NCBI RefSeq assembly: GCF_008704715.1
Contig: NZ_CP023689.1
Span: forward strand, 1,240,001 to 1,304,000
Origin: Streptomyces chartreusis
GTDB taxonomy: Bacteria > Actinomycetota > Actinomycetes > Streptomycetales > Streptomycetaceae
Direction: 5' to 3'
Length of the DNA: 64,000 bases
Positions 43,535-52,213 of this stretch are shown here, one piece after another. The notes beneath the pieces are model-generated. The model ran no database searches. It saw only the letters and a list, made by a program, of their open reading frames with translations, and was not told where the DNA came from. Position 1 is the stretch's first letter. Every line of letters begins with the position of its first letter. Both the position numbers and the translations under genes were made by a program.

Positions 43535-43708
43535 TCAGTCGACGCTGGGCAGGATGTGGGGCTCGGCGAGGTCGTCCTCGTACCCCGCCAGGCGGATGGG
43601 GGCGGACCTGGCCCACACATCGAGACTGCCGAGCTCCGTGGACCGGCGGCCCGCGCGCTCCGTGCGTTCCTTGGGGCGCTGCTCGCGATTCGTCTTCTCA
43701 GGTGTCAC
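43535..43708 (-). CDS. Small 57-residue protein of unknown function
   Basis: A short gene with AAGGAG 6 nt upstream of its GTG. The product is charged at the N-terminus (TPEKTNREQRPKERTERAG) and ends GYEDDLAEPHILPSVD, with a single Trp in LDVWARSAPIRLAG. No signal peptide, membrane helix or cysteine. Third-position GC bias and the ribosome-binding site support coding. I have the impression that similar small proteins occur in other Streptomyces, but I cannot name one. It lies upstream of the GNAT gene. Confidence 0.7.
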   Translation of the reverse strand: MTPEKTNREQRPKERTERAGRRSTELGSLDVWARSAPIRLAGYEDDLAEPHILPSVD

Positions 43709-44181
43709 CGCGCACTCCTTCTGTGTCGGATCACCCTCGGGGCGGGCCGGACCAGTCTGCGGTCCGGCACCTGACGCCCGCTCGGGTCTAACTCAACGTC
43801 GACTCGGACGCGGTGGCGCCGGATAACTGGTGCGAGAGCAGGCCGTTGTGCACCGGCTTGTCCCGGGACGGACCGTGGGTGTGGGTTGGGACCCTGTATT
43901 GCTGTCCGTCCGCTACAGATTAACCAAATGAGCGGCCCCCCGCTCGATGGGGCTGCAAACAACCTGTAACTATCCGGAGTCGACCAGTTTTCACCTGCCC
44001 GTTATTCACTGTTTTCCTACGTAATACTCCGTTTACCAGTCACCCGTTCGGCTCAGTGACACGTCGCCGCCCGGCCTCGGCCCCATGGACGCCGCGCAGT
44101 TCAAGTCCCGTTGGCCGATTCGCAAGGCGGCCATGATCTGCTGGCGGACGGCAACGGCTCGTCCGGCGGGAGGACTGGCGC
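43709..44181. other. Intergenic region of about 470 bp
   Basis: Separates the divergent 57-residue gene and HD-like gene. A patch at ~43910-44045 is clearly less GC-rich than the surroundings (for example CAGATTAACCAAATG), as expected for promoters. No convincing gene or perfect operator was found in it. A frame starting at ATG 44085 overlaps the HD-like gene and has no family similarity. Confidence 0.5.
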
Positions 44182-44631
44182 ATGGAGCTGCGCAGTGTCG
44201 AAGAGCTGATGGATCTGCTGTACGCCTGCCGGGGCAGCCGGGACGCCCCGGGCCTCGGAGGCACCCGAGTCGATCTCCACCAACACGCTCTCCAGACGGC
44301 CGCCCTGCTGCGCCGCGTCCGCCCCGCCGACAAGGAACTCCAGGTCGCGGGGCTCGTTCATGCCATCGGCCCGCTGCTGCGCCCGGGCGACGTCACCCGC
44401 CACTCCGACTGCGCCGCGGACGCGGTCCGGCCCCTCCTCGGTGAGCGGGTCTCCCGCCTCGTCCGCGAACACTGCCGGGCCCGCGACCTGGCCGACGACG
44501 ACCTGCTGCGCCTGCACCAGGCCGACGAGGAGGGCCGCAGCGCCGAGTTCGACGCCGGGGTGCTGGAGGACTGGCGGGCGGTGCTGGAGCTGGTGGCGTC
44601 CAGGAACTCGCCCCTCGGGGCTGCCAACTGA
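44182..44631 (+). CDS. Degenerate HD-domain-like protein
   Basis: A 149-residue all-helical protein resembling the small HD-domain oxygenases found with phosphonate degradation genes. The first histidine is in DLHQHALQTAALL. The HD doublet position reads GLVHAIGPLL, so the metal-binding aspartate is replaced by alanine. The downstream helix has HSDCAADAVRPLLGERVSRLVREH. GGGAGGA precedes the ATG. Likely has lost hydrolase or oxygenase activity and may bind a ligand. It is followed by an SDR gene 25 bp away. Confidence 0.68.
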   Translation: MELRSVEELMDLLYACRGSRDAPGLGGTRVDLHQHALQTAALLRRVRPADKELQVAGLVHAIGPLLRPGDVTRHSDCAADAVRPLLGERVSRLVREHCRARDLADDDLLRLHQADEEGRSAEFDAGVLEDWRAVLELVASRNSPLGAAN

Positions 44632-44656
44632 CGGTCCGTCATGAGACGGTACGGCG

Positions 44657-45463
44657 ATGACGCCGCCGTACGGTCTCCAGGGCAGGGCCGCCGTCGTCAC
44701 CGGCGCCACGCGCGGCATCGGCCACGCCGTCGCCCGGCAGCTCGCTGCCGCCGGGGCGCTGGTCTGCGTGACCGCGCGGGACGCGGAGGAGGTCCGGCGG
44801 ACGGCCGCCGAGCTGGGCGGCGTCGGGCTGGCCGGGAGCGTGGCCGACCCGGGACATCCCCGGGCGGTGGCGGACCTCGCCCTGCGGGAGTTCGGCCGGA
44901 TCGACGTGATCGTGAACAACGCGGCGACCAACCAGCCGTACGGCCCCCTCATGGACGTCGATCCGCTCGCCTGGCGCGAGGCGTTCTCGGTGAACGTCGA
45001 GGCACCGCTGCGGCTCGTGCAGTGCGCCTGGCACGCCTGGATGCGCGAACACGGCGGCGCGGTGGTCAACGTCTGCACGGAGGGCGCCACCCATGTCGGT
45101 CCCCGCATCGGCGCCTACGGCACCAGCAAGGCGGCCCTCCTCCACCTGACCCGGCAGCTCGCGGGCGAACTGGGCCCGAGGGTCCGGGTCAACTCCGTCT
45201 CACCCGGCCTGATCCGCACCGAGATGGCACGGTTCGTGTGGGAGCCGGGCGAGGAGGAGGTCGCCGCCGGACTGCCGCTGGGCCGGATCGGCGAACCGGA
45301 GGACGTGGCCCGGGCGGTGGTGTGGCTGGCGTCGGACGCGGCGGAGTGGATCACCGGGGCGGATCTGCTGGTGGATGGCGGGACGCGGGTGCGAGCGGCA
45401 GGGACAGCAACGGGATACGCGATCCACGAGCGCCTTCGATCGCGCGGTACGGCAACCTCCTAG
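44657..45463 (+). CDS. SDR family oxidoreductase with an altered catalytic serine
   Basis: A 268-residue FabG-like short-chain dehydrogenase. Cofactor motif TGATRGIG near residue 17, NNAAT in place of NNAG near 87, and YGTSK as the YxxxK pair. The usual catalytic Ser, 13 residues before the Tyr, is Thr (NVCTEGATHVGPRIGAY). The C-terminal ITGADLLVDGG is normal. The last ~20 residues are a tail absent from most relatives. Downstream of the HD-like gene and probably co-transcribed. Substrate unknown. Confidence 0.84.
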   Translation: MTPPYGLQGRAAVVTGATRGIGHAVARQLAAAGALVCVTARDAEEVRRTAAELGGVGLAGSVADPGHPRAVADLALREFGRIDVIVNNAATNQPYGPLMDVDPLAWREAFSVNVEAPLRLVQCAWHAWMREHGGAVVNVCTEGATHVGPRIGAYGTSKAALLHLTRQLAGELGPRVRVNSVSPGLIRTEMARFVWEPGEEEVAAGLPLGRIGEPEDVARAVVWLASDAAEWITGADLLVDGGTRVRAAGTATGYAIHERLRSRGTATS

Positions 45464-45511
45464 GGGCGCGGGGAACTGCGCGATCAGCCACAACGGGCCC
45501 GCAGGCGCCCC
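45462..45511. repeat. Streptomyces-type GC-rich intergenic repeat with hairpin
   Basis: The sequence beginning at the SDR stop codon (AGGGGCGCGGGGAACTGCGC) matches an element I recall as frequent at gene ends in Streptomyces genomes. The arms GGGGCGC (45463-45469) and GCGCCCC (45505-45511) pair across it. It may act as a terminator between the convergent SDR genes. Confidence 0.55.
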
Positions 45512-45522
45512 ACCGACCTCGC

Positions 45523-47043
45523 CTACCACTTACCCGGCGCGTAGTCCTTCAAGAAGACCCCGTACACATCGTCGCCCGCCTCGCCCCGCACGATCGGGTC
45601 GTACACCCGCGCCGCCCCGTCCACCAGGTCGAGCGGGGCGTGGAACCCGGCCTCGGCCAGGCGGAGCTTGTCGTAGTGGGGGCGCTCGTCCGTGATCCAG
45701 CCGGTGTCGACCGACGTCATGAGGATGCCGTCGCTCTCGAACATCTCCTGGGCGCTGGTCCGCGTGACCATGTTCATCGCGGCCTTGGCGGCGTTGGTGT
45801 TCGGATGCCCCGCGCCCTTGTAACCGCGGCCGAAGACGCCCTCCATGGCGGAGACGTTCACGACGTAGGCGCGCCCGCTCGCGGCCTTCTTCGCCGCGTC
45901 GGCCATCGCCGGGCGCAGCGCGCTGATCAGGATGAACGGCGAGGTGTAGTTGCAGAGCTGGGTCTCCAGAAGCTCCACCGGGGAGATCTGGTCGATGGTC
46001 TGCACCCAGGTGTTGGAGTCGACGACGTCGGGCACGAGGCCGCCCGCGTCGATGGCGGTGCCGTCGAGGTGCCGGGCGACGCTGGCGTTGCCCGCGACCA
46101 GGGCGAGGTCGGCGACCTTCTGGGCGTCGAGTCCGCTGGTGCCCAGCGGCAGCGCGGCAATGCCGTCGACCGCGCCGGAGTTGAACGCGCCGATGACGTG
46201 GTGGGCGGGCAGCTCACCGGCGGGCAGCGGCGCGCTCTCACCCTCGACCAGGGCGGCGTAGGCCGAGGGCAGCCGGCGCACGGTCTGGGTCGCGTTGTTC
46301 ACGAGGATGTCGAGCGGGCCGGCCTCGGTGACCTGCTCGGCGAGGGCCACGGCCTGGGCGGGGTCGCGCAGGTCGATGCCGACGACCTCCAGGCGGTGCA
46401 TCCAGTCACCGGAGTCGTCCATGGCCTTGAAGCGGCGGATGGCGTCCTTGGGGAAGCGCGTGGTGATCGTGGTGTGCGCGCCGTCGCGGAGCAGCCGGAG
46501 CGCGATGTACATGCCGATCTTGGCGCGGCCGCCGGTGAGCAGGGCGCGCTTGCCGGTGAGGTCGGCGCGGGCGTCGCGCTTGCTGCGGTTCAGGCGGGCG
46601 CAGTCCTGGCAGAGCTGGTGGTAGAAGTAGTCGACCTCGACGTACCGGGACTTGCAGGTGTAGCAGGAGCGCGGGCGCTGGAGTATCCCCGCGATCCTGC
46701 CCTCCTCGGTGTTCGACGACGGCAGCAGGCCCTCGGTCTCGTCGTCGATGCGCTGGGCGGAGCCGGTCGCCGTGGCCTCGGTGACCTGCTTGTCGTGCGC
46801 GGTCTTGGCGGCCCGGCGCTCCTGGCGGCGGCGCTGCTTGACGGTGCGGTAGAGACCGGCGGTGGCCCGGCGCACAGCGATGGCGTCGGGGTGGTCGACC
46901 TCCAGCCCGTCGAGCTCCTCCAGCACGCTCAGGCACAGCGCGAGCCGCTCGGGGTCGATGCCGGGGCCGTACACGATCTCGTCACCGGGCTCCTGCACGA
47001 CGTCCGCCGTGGTCGCCGTCGCGCCGTCCTCTGTCACCGTCAT
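45523..47043 (-). CDS. SDR-fold protein with an N-terminal zinc-ribbon-like segment
   Basis: A 506-residue protein. Residues ~1-120 form a charged helical region, and residues ~125-152 carry CYTC and CQDC as two Cys-x2-Cys pairs that could bind zinc. The SDR fold follows with TGGRAKIG (~170) and VNNATQTVRRL. Where YxxxK is expected, after VNVSAMEGVFG, the sequence reads HPNTNAAKAAM, so the catalytic Tyr is replaced by Thr and may be absent altogether. MSVDTGWITDERPH follows. Either a non-catalytic SDR or an unusual active site. ATG at 47043. Confidence 0.8.
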   Translation of the reverse strand: MTVTEDGATATTADVVQEPGDEIVYGPGIDPERLALCLSVLEELDGLEVDHPDAIAVRRATAGLYRTVKQRRRQERRAAKTAHDKQVTEATATGSAQRIDDETEGLLPSSNTEEGRIAGILQRPRSCYTCKSRYVEVDYFYHQLCQDCARLNRSKRDARADLTGKRALLTGGRAKIGMYIALRLLRDGAHTTITTRFPKDAIRRFKAMDDSGDWMHRLEVVGIDLRDPAQAVALAEQVTEAGPLDILVNNATQTVRRLPSAYAALVEGESAPLPAGELPAHHVIGAFNSGAVDGIAALPLGTSGLDAQKVADLALVAGNASVARHLDGTAIDAGGLVPDVVDSNTWVQTIDQISPVELLETQLCNYTSPFILISALRPAMADAAKKAASGRAYVVNVSAMEGVFGRGYKGAGHPNTNAAKAAMNMVTRTSAQEMFESDGILMTSVDTGWITDERPHYDKLRLAEAGFHAPLDLVDGAARVYDPIVRGEAGDDVYGVFLKDYAPGKW

Positions 47044-47164
47044 CGCCGCTGCCGTTCCCTGATCACCCGCGGCGCTCCGATCGCGCTCGCTTTCGAACGC
47101 GGAATTCTACGGAGCGCCGGGCCTCTCCTCCAAAATCCGGCGAATCAGGCCGGAGAACGGGGGC

Positions 47165-48502
47165 TCAGGGAGCGCAGGCGGTGATCAGCGCGGCGATCTC
47201 CTCGGACAGGGCCCGCGCGAGCACATCGAGGTCGGGTACGGCCTCGGCGTCGGCGACGAGCCCGTAGTGGACGCGCCCGCGGTACGTCGAGATCGCCACC
47301 GCCAGGGACTGGCCGCGGGCCAGCGGGGCGAAGGGGTAGACCTCGGTGACGGCGTGGCCGCCGAGCTTCAGGGCGATGCCGGGCAGCGGCACGCTGGTGA
47401 CGAGGATGTCGAACCAGAGCCGGGCGGCACCGCCGACCAGCGGTCCGCCGAGCCGGTGGCCGAGCGCCGGGACGTGGTCGGCGAGCAGCGCGACGGCGCC
47501 CGCGCCCCGGTTGGGGCCCGCGTCCTTGTTGCGGTCCATGGCGGTGCGCACCGCGGCCAGGCGGCGCAGCGGCTCGGGGTCGTCCACCGGAAGCCGTATC
47601 AAGTAGCCGGAGAGCCGGTTGCCCTGTGGGTGCGCGGTGCGGGGGCGGCGTTTGGAGACGGGGATCAGGGCGCGCGGGGCGACGCCCTCGCTGCCGTCGC
47701 CGCGTTCGTCGAGCCAGCGGCGCAGTGCGCCGGCGACGACCGCGATGGTGACGTCGTTGACGGTGCCGCCGACGGCCTTGCGGATCAGGTGCACGTCGTC
47801 GATGTCGACGACGACCCCGGCGGTACGGCGGGTGCCGCTGGGCTCGGCGGTCAGCGCCAACGACGAGCGCACCGCCAGCGTCGACACGGCGACGGAGGCG
47901 CCGATGTCCAGTGCCCGGCCGACGTCGGACAGGGCGCCGCGCACCAGCCCCGGCAGCCTGCGCACATCGGGCAGCCGTCGGCGCGAGGGCTCCTCCGGGC
48001 GAGGTTTGCGCGCGGGCAGGTCCATCGGGTCGAGGACGGCGGCGGCGAGCGTCAGCGCCCGCAGTCCGTCGGCGAGGGCGTGGTGGAACTTGAACAGCAC
48101 CGCGAAGGACACGCCGTCCTCGCCCGGCAGGACATGCGCCTCCCACGGCGGCCGGCCGCGCTCCAGCGGGCGCTCCATGAGCCGTCCGGCCACCGCCTGG
48201 AAGTCGGCGGTCGGGGCGTGCAGCCGGACGTGGTCGAGCGGGTCGAAGTCCGGCGCGGGCTCGCGGGCGGCGCCGCCGAAGGAGAACGGCTGGAGGAGGC
48301 CGCGCGGCTGCCAGGCGTCCCGGATGCGCATCCGCAGCCCCGGCACGGCGGCGGCTCGCGCGGCGAGCAGGTCGGCCGCGTGCGCCCCGGCGGTGGGCGA
48401 GTGTGCCTCGAAGACCCCGAGCGCAGCCAGGTGCATGGGGTTCTCGGCGGACTCGATGTTCCAGAACGCCAGGTCGAGGGGTGCGAGCAGGTCAGAAGTC
48501 AA
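47165..48502 (-). CDS. Wax ester synthase/diacylglycerol acyltransferase (WS/DGAT)
   Basis: A 445-residue acyltransferase that makes triacylglycerol or wax esters from acyl-CoA. The active site HHxxxDG is FKFHHALADGLRAL near residue 140. The N-terminus TSDLLAPLDLAFWNIESAENPMH is family-typical, as is the second motif GTVNDVTIAVVAGALRRWL. The start is placed at the TTG at 48502 with GAGG upstream; a TTG at 48577 would add 25 residues and fits less well. A 7-bp-arm palindrome lies 40 bp upstream. Confidence 0.88.
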   Translation of the reverse strand: MTSDLLAPLDLAFWNIESAENPMHLAALGVFEAHSPTAGAHAADLLAARAAAVPGLRMRIRDAWQPRGLLQPFSFGGAAREPAPDFDPLDHVRLHAPTADFQAVAGRLMERPLERGRPPWEAHVLPGEDGVSFAVLFKFHHALADGLRALTLAAAVLDPMDLPARKPRPEEPSRRRLPDVRRLPGLVRGALSDVGRALDIGASVAVSTLAVRSSLALTAEPSGTRRTAGVVVDIDDVHLIRKAVGGTVNDVTIAVVAGALRRWLDERGDGSEGVAPRALIPVSKRRPRTAHPQGNRLSGYLIRLPVDDPEPLRRLAAVRTAMDRNKDAGPNRGAGAVALLADHVPALGHRLGGPLVGGAARLWFDILVTSVPLPGIALKLGGHAVTEVYPFAPLARGQSLAVAISTYRGRVHYGLVADAEAVPDLDVLARALSEEIAALITACAP

Positions 48503-49035
48503 TGGCTTGCCTCGCGTCGACGAAGGGGTGGACCAGCAGTCAATCGCCCTCTGGCGATTACAGTCAAGTACGATCAAGCTACGCTCAGTTAACGACAGAT
48601 TAAGTCCCGCCTCTCGTGAAAGGGGCGGGACTCATGGTGCATATGAGGTCACTCCACCACGGGTAGCGGCACCGGGCATCCCGAGCGCGTCACCCGGGAG
48701 GCGTCATGGACCGGCGCCCCGGACGCGGCGAGAAGCCCGTTCGGCCCATCGAGCTCGAGCCGCCATCACCCTCTCGGCGGCGATCGAACACGCGACCGGA
48801 GTGCGCCTCCGCGGCCAGGGCAAGTCCGGATCCGAACCCCGGCCGGTCAACTCACCTCCGCCGAAGGTTGGTTGACAGCTCATCAGTTGGGGAATCAAGT
48901 ACAACTTTACGATTTCTTGGTGTAGGTCGGCCGCCGATTGCGTGAGCCTCGTGGGCACCACGCGGTGACTCCGGCCCCAGCGGTACCAACGGATCCGTCA
49001 CCGTCCCCCCACGTATGGCGAGAGGCAGCACAACC
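48503..49035. other. Intergenic region of about 530 bp
   Basis: Between the divergent WS/DGAT gene and the secreted protein. It contains the palindrome at 48542 and an open frame from ATG 48706, which has a Shine-Dalgarno site but loses codon bias halfway and shows no recognisable family. A remnant of a decayed gene is possible. TTGACA at 48865-48870 may be a -35 element for the secreted protein. The lower-GC stretch ~48870-48935 fits a promoter. Confidence 0.4.
48542..48559. promoter_or_regulatory. Palindrome upstream of the WS/DGAT gene
   Basis: AATCGCC and GGCGATT are perfect 7-bp arms around a 4-nt spacer, 40 bp upstream of the TTG start. The form fits a TetR-type operator; no regulator gene is next to it. 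Confidence 0.4.
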
Positions 49036-49701
49036 ATGACGAGGAACCGCGCACTGCGGTACGGCGGCCGCACCCTGGCGCTGGCGACGACGGCGATCGG
49101 GATGATCGCCGCGGCCGTGCCCGCCGCGGCCGAGGAGCAGCCCACCACGGAGCAGATCATGGCCGACTGCGCTTCCGGCGAGGGCAAGTGCAGCTTCAAC
49201 GCGCCGGAGATCGGCCAGGCCTACCTCGGCGAACCCCGTCAGGTCTCGGAGCTGCTCTACAACTGCACCGCCTCGCCCGCCTCCCAGTCGATGGCGTGGG
49301 CCGACACCGTGGGCTCCTCCCACTCGGTCGGAGGCTCGGTCACCGTCGGCGGTGGCATCGAAGGGATCATCACCGCCAGCGTGACCGCGACCTACAGCTA
49401 CACCTGGCAGAGTTCCCGAACGGAGACGAGCACCTTCACCGTGAGCGTCCAGCCGGGTGAGGTGGGCTGGATCTCCCGCTCCCAGGTGATGCAGCAGATA
49501 TCCGGCACGTGGCAGACGCACTACGACGACCCCAAGTGGGGCCACTACTACTGGTTCGTGCCGGACGTGGTCACCAGCCCCGCCCCGAACGGTACGGACG
49601 GCAAGCACAACGCGGTCGTGGTGAAGTCCCGCAAGATGACGGCGGACGAGAAGAAGCTCTGCTCCAGCGGCGCGACCCGGGGCGAGGTCTTCACCCGCTG
49701 A
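49036..49701 (+). CDS. Secreted beta-rich protein of unknown function
   Basis: A 221-residue exported protein. Sec signal RTLALATTAIGMIAAAVPAAAE. The mature chain has cysteines in MADCASGEGKCSF, LYNCTASP and KLCSSG, which could form two disulfides. The centre is strongly alternating Ser/Thr/Val sequence (HSVGGSVTVGGGIEGIITAS, TYSYTWQSSRTETSTFTVSV), like the stems of aerolysin/ETX-MTX2 pore formers. Then come VGWISRSQVMQQISGTWQTHY and a Trp/Tyr-rich YYWFVPDVV. No clear family match. ATG 49036 preferred over 49015 because AGAGG lies upstream. Confidence 0.72.
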   Translation: MTRNRALRYGGRTLALATTAIGMIAAAVPAAAEEQPTTEQIMADCASGEGKCSFNAPEIGQAYLGEPRQVSELLYNCTASPASQSMAWADTVGSSHSVGGSVTVGGGIEGIITASVTATYSYTWQSSRTETSTFTVSVQPGEVGWISRSQVMQQISGTWQTHYDDPKWGHYYWFVPDVVTSPAPNGTDGKHNAVVVKSRKMTADEKKLCSSGATRGEVFTR

Positions 49702-49713
49702 GCCCGTCGAAGA

Positions 49714-49739
49714 GGTGGCCCGCCGTACGGTGGGCCACC
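49714..49739. terminator. Stem-loop between convergent genes
   Basis: Eight-bp perfect arms GGTGGCCC/GGGCCACC with a 10-nt loop, between the secreted protein and glgC stops. Confidence 0.55.
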
Positions 49740-49748
49740 CGCGGACCA

Positions 49749-50969
49749 CTAGGGCACCCGCTGCCCCTTCCCCAGCGCGATCACGCCTCCCTTGGAAACG
49801 GTGTACAGCTCGGCATCACGCTCCGGATTGACGCCGATCGTCGCGCCCGGGGGGACGTCGACGTTCTTGTCGAGCACCGCGCCGCGCACCACCGCGCCCC
49901 GCCCGATGTGCACGTTGTCGTGCAGCACCGACCCCTGCACCACCGCCCCGGGGTCGACCACCACTCCCGGCGACAGCACGGACCGCGTGACCTGCCCGCG
50001 GATCAGGCAGCCGGCGCTGATGATCGACTCGCTGGCCATGCCGCCCGCGTTGAAGCGGGCCGGGGACAGCTGGCCCGAGTGGGTGTAGATGGGCCAGCTG
50101 CGGTTGAAGAGGTTGAAGGCGGGGCGCTCGGCGATCAGGTCCATGTGGGCGTCGTAGTACGCGTCCAGGGTGCCGACGTCCCGCCAGTAACCGCGGTCGC
50201 GGTTGGTCTCGCCGGGGACGTGGTTGGCACTGAAGTCGTACAGCTGGGCCTCGCCCCGGTCGGTGAGCTGGGGCAGGATCGAACCGCCCATGTCGTGCAC
50301 GGAGTCCTCGTCCTCGGCGTCCCGCTGGAGCGCCTCGACGAGGGTCTTGGTGGTGAAGATGTAGTTGCCCATCGAGGCGTAGACGCACTCCGGGTCGTCC
50401 GCGAGTCCGGGCGGGTCGGCGGGCTTCTCCAGGAAGCGGTCCACGGTCTGCCCGTCCGAGTCGGGGCTGATCACGCCGAACGACGGCGACTGCGCGCGCG
50501 GCACGCGTATGCCGGCCACCGTGACGCCCGCGCCGCCCTCGATGTGCTGGGCGAGCATCTGGCGCGGGTCCATGCGGTACACGTGGTCGGCGCCGAACAC
50601 CGCGACGTACTCGGGGCGTTCGTCGTGGACGAGGTTCAGGGACTGGAGGATGGCGTCCGCGCTGCCGAGGTACCAGCGCGGGCCGAGCCGCTGCTGGGCG
50701 GGGACCGGGGTGACGTAGTTCCCGAGCAGGCTGGACATCCGCCAGGTGGTGGTGATGTGCCGGTCCAGGGAGTGCGACTTGTACTGCGTGAGGACGCAGA
50801 TGCGCAGGATGTCGGCGTTGACGAGGTTGGAGAGTACGAAGTCGACGAGGCGGTACGTACCGCCGAAGGTGACCGCTGGTTTCGCGCGGTCCGCGGTCAG
50901 GGGCATCAGGCGTTTGCCTTCTCCGCCCGCGAGTACGATTCCGAGCACCGAAGGTCCGCCACGACGCAT
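49749..50969 (-). CDS. glgC: Glucose-1-phosphate adenylyltransferase GlgC
   Basis: A 406-residue enzyme forming ADP-glucose, the glycogen and maltosyl-glycan precursor. Nucleotidyltransferase motif [24 protein letters not shown] is at the N-terminus. [15 protein letters not shown] and EKPADPPGL follow. C-terminal left-handed beta-helix repeats include SGQLSPARF and [14 protein letters not shown] at 50969 with GAGGGGAG upstream. A GTG at 50984 is in frame but lacks better support. Adjacent to glgA on the same strand, 51 bp downstream of it. Confidence 0.94.
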   Translation of the reverse strand: MRRGGPSVLGIVLAGGEGKRLMPLTADRAKPAVTFGGTYRLVDFVLSNLVNADILRICVLTQYKSHSLDRHITTTWRMSSLLGNYVTPVPAQQRLGPRWYLGSADAILQSLNLVHDERPEYVAVFGADHVYRMDPRQMLAQHIEGGAGVTVAGIRVPRAQSPSFGVISPDSDGQTVDRFLEKPADPPGLADDPECVYASMGNYIFTTKTLVEALQRDAEDEDSVHDMGGSILPQLTDRGEAQLYDFSANHVPGETNRDRGYWRDVGTLDAYYDAHMDLIAERPAFNLFNRSWPIYTHSGQLSPARFNAGGMASESIISAGCLIRGQVTRSVLSPGVVVDPGAVVQGSVLHDNVHIGRGAVVRGAVLDKNVDVPPGATIGVNPERDAELYTVSKGGVIALGKGQRVP

Positions 50970-51020
50970 GGCCGCTCCCCTCACCGTGGTTGATGCCAGC
51001 CTGCCCCTGAGTAGCGCGCA

Positions 51021-52172
51021 CTAAGCCTGTTTGAGGATCTCCCGGTACAGCCCTGCCGTCCGCCGCGCCACCGCGTCCCAGCCGAACTCCCCCACCGCGC
51101 GCTCCCGTCCGGCCTCCCCCATCCGCCGGGCCGCCTCCGGGTCGCCGATGACGGAGTCGAGGGCGTGCGCGAGACCGGCCTCGAAGTCGTCGTCCAGCGG
51201 GACCAGCAGGCCGGTCTTGCCGTCGTCGACGACCTCGGGGATACCGCCGACCTGCGAGGCCACCACGGGGGTTCCGCAGGCCATCGCCTCCAGGTTGACG
51301 ATGCCGAGCGGCTCGTACACCGAGGGACAGACGAACACGGCCGCATGCGTGAGGAGTTGGATCACTTCCGGGCGGGGCAGCATCTGCGGGATCCAGTGCA
51401 CGCCCTCACGGACCCGGCTCAGCTCCTGGTAGAGATCGCGGAACTCCTGGTCGATCTCCGGGGTGTCGGGCGCGCCGGCGCACAGCACGACCTGCGCGGC
51501 CGGGTCGATGTGCCGTATCGCGCGCAGCAGGTGCGGCACGCCCTTCTGGCGGGTGATGCGGCCGACGAACAGCACGTACGGGCGGTCGGCGTCGAGGCCG
51601 AAGCGGGTGAGGACGTCCGTGCGGTGGTCGGGCCGGTACAGGGTGGTGTCGATGCCGTTGTGCACGACGTGGACCCGCCCGGGGTCGAGCGCGGGATAGC
51701 AGCCGAGGATGTCCTCGCGCATGGCACCGGAGACGGCGATCACCGCGTCGGCGGCCTCGATCGCGGTGCGCTCGGCCCAGCCGGACAGGGCGTATCCGCC
51801 GCCGAGTTGCTCTGCCTTCCAGGGGCGCAGCGGCTCCAGGGAGTGGGCGGTCATCACATGCGGGATGCCGTACAGCAGCTTGGCGAGGTGGCCGCCGAGG
51901 TTGGCGTACCAGGTGTGGGAGTGCACGAGTTCGCGGCCTTCGAGGCCGGCGGCCATGGCGAGGTCGACCGAGAAGGTGCGCAGCGCGTCGTTGCCGGTGT
52001 CGAGGGCGGACCAGGGGCGGTGGCGCAGCACCCCGACCGCGCGGCCCTCGCCCCAGCAGTGCACCTCCAGGTCGACGAGATCCCGCAACTCCCGGGCGAG
52101 GAACTCGACATGGACACCCGCGCCGCCGTACACGTCCGGCGGGTACTCCCGGGTCAGCAGTCCCACTCGCAC
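51021..52172 (-). CDS. glgA: Glycogen synthase (GlgA/GlgM-type, GT4)
   Basis: A 383-residue GT4 glycosyltransferase. N-terminal REYPPDVYGGAGVHVEFLAREL binds the donor. LYRPDHRTDVL, VLFVGRITRQKGV and the C-terminal SVYEPLGIVNLEAMACGTPVVAS (E-x7-E) are clear. The length and pairing with glgC match actinobacterial ADP-glucose-dependent enzymes, which in mycobacteria make maltose-1-phosphate (GlgM). GTG start at 52172 with AGGGGG 7 nt upstream. Last of the carbohydrate-storage genes here; glgB and glgE are not in the window. Confidence 0.9.
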   Translation of the reverse strand: MRVGLLTREYPPDVYGGAGVHVEFLARELRDLVDLEVHCWGEGRAVGVLRHRPWSALDTGNDALRTFSVDLAMAAGLEGRELVHSHTWYANLGGHLAKLLYGIPHVMTAHSLEPLRPWKAEQLGGGYALSGWAERTAIEAADAVIAVSGAMREDILGCYPALDPGRVHVVHNGIDTTLYRPDHRTDVLTRFGLDADRPYVLFVGRITRQKGVPHLLRAIRHIDPAAQVVLCAGAPDTPEIDQEFRDLYQELSRVREGVHWIPQMLPRPEVIQLLTHAAVFVCPSVYEPLGIVNLEAMACGTPVVASQVGGIPEVVDDGKTGLLVPLDDDFEAGLAHALDSVIGDPEAARRMGEAGRERAVGEFGWDAVARRTAGLYREILKQA

Positions 52173-52213
52173 CCGGAACCCCCTGTTCTCAGCGGCTGGT
52201 TGCCCTTTCATGG

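Noticed and set aside
48706..48945. A 79-codon frame with GGGAGG upstream of its ATG
   Set aside because: Codon bias is lost midway, another frame looks better in the second half, and no family was recognised. At best a decayed gene.
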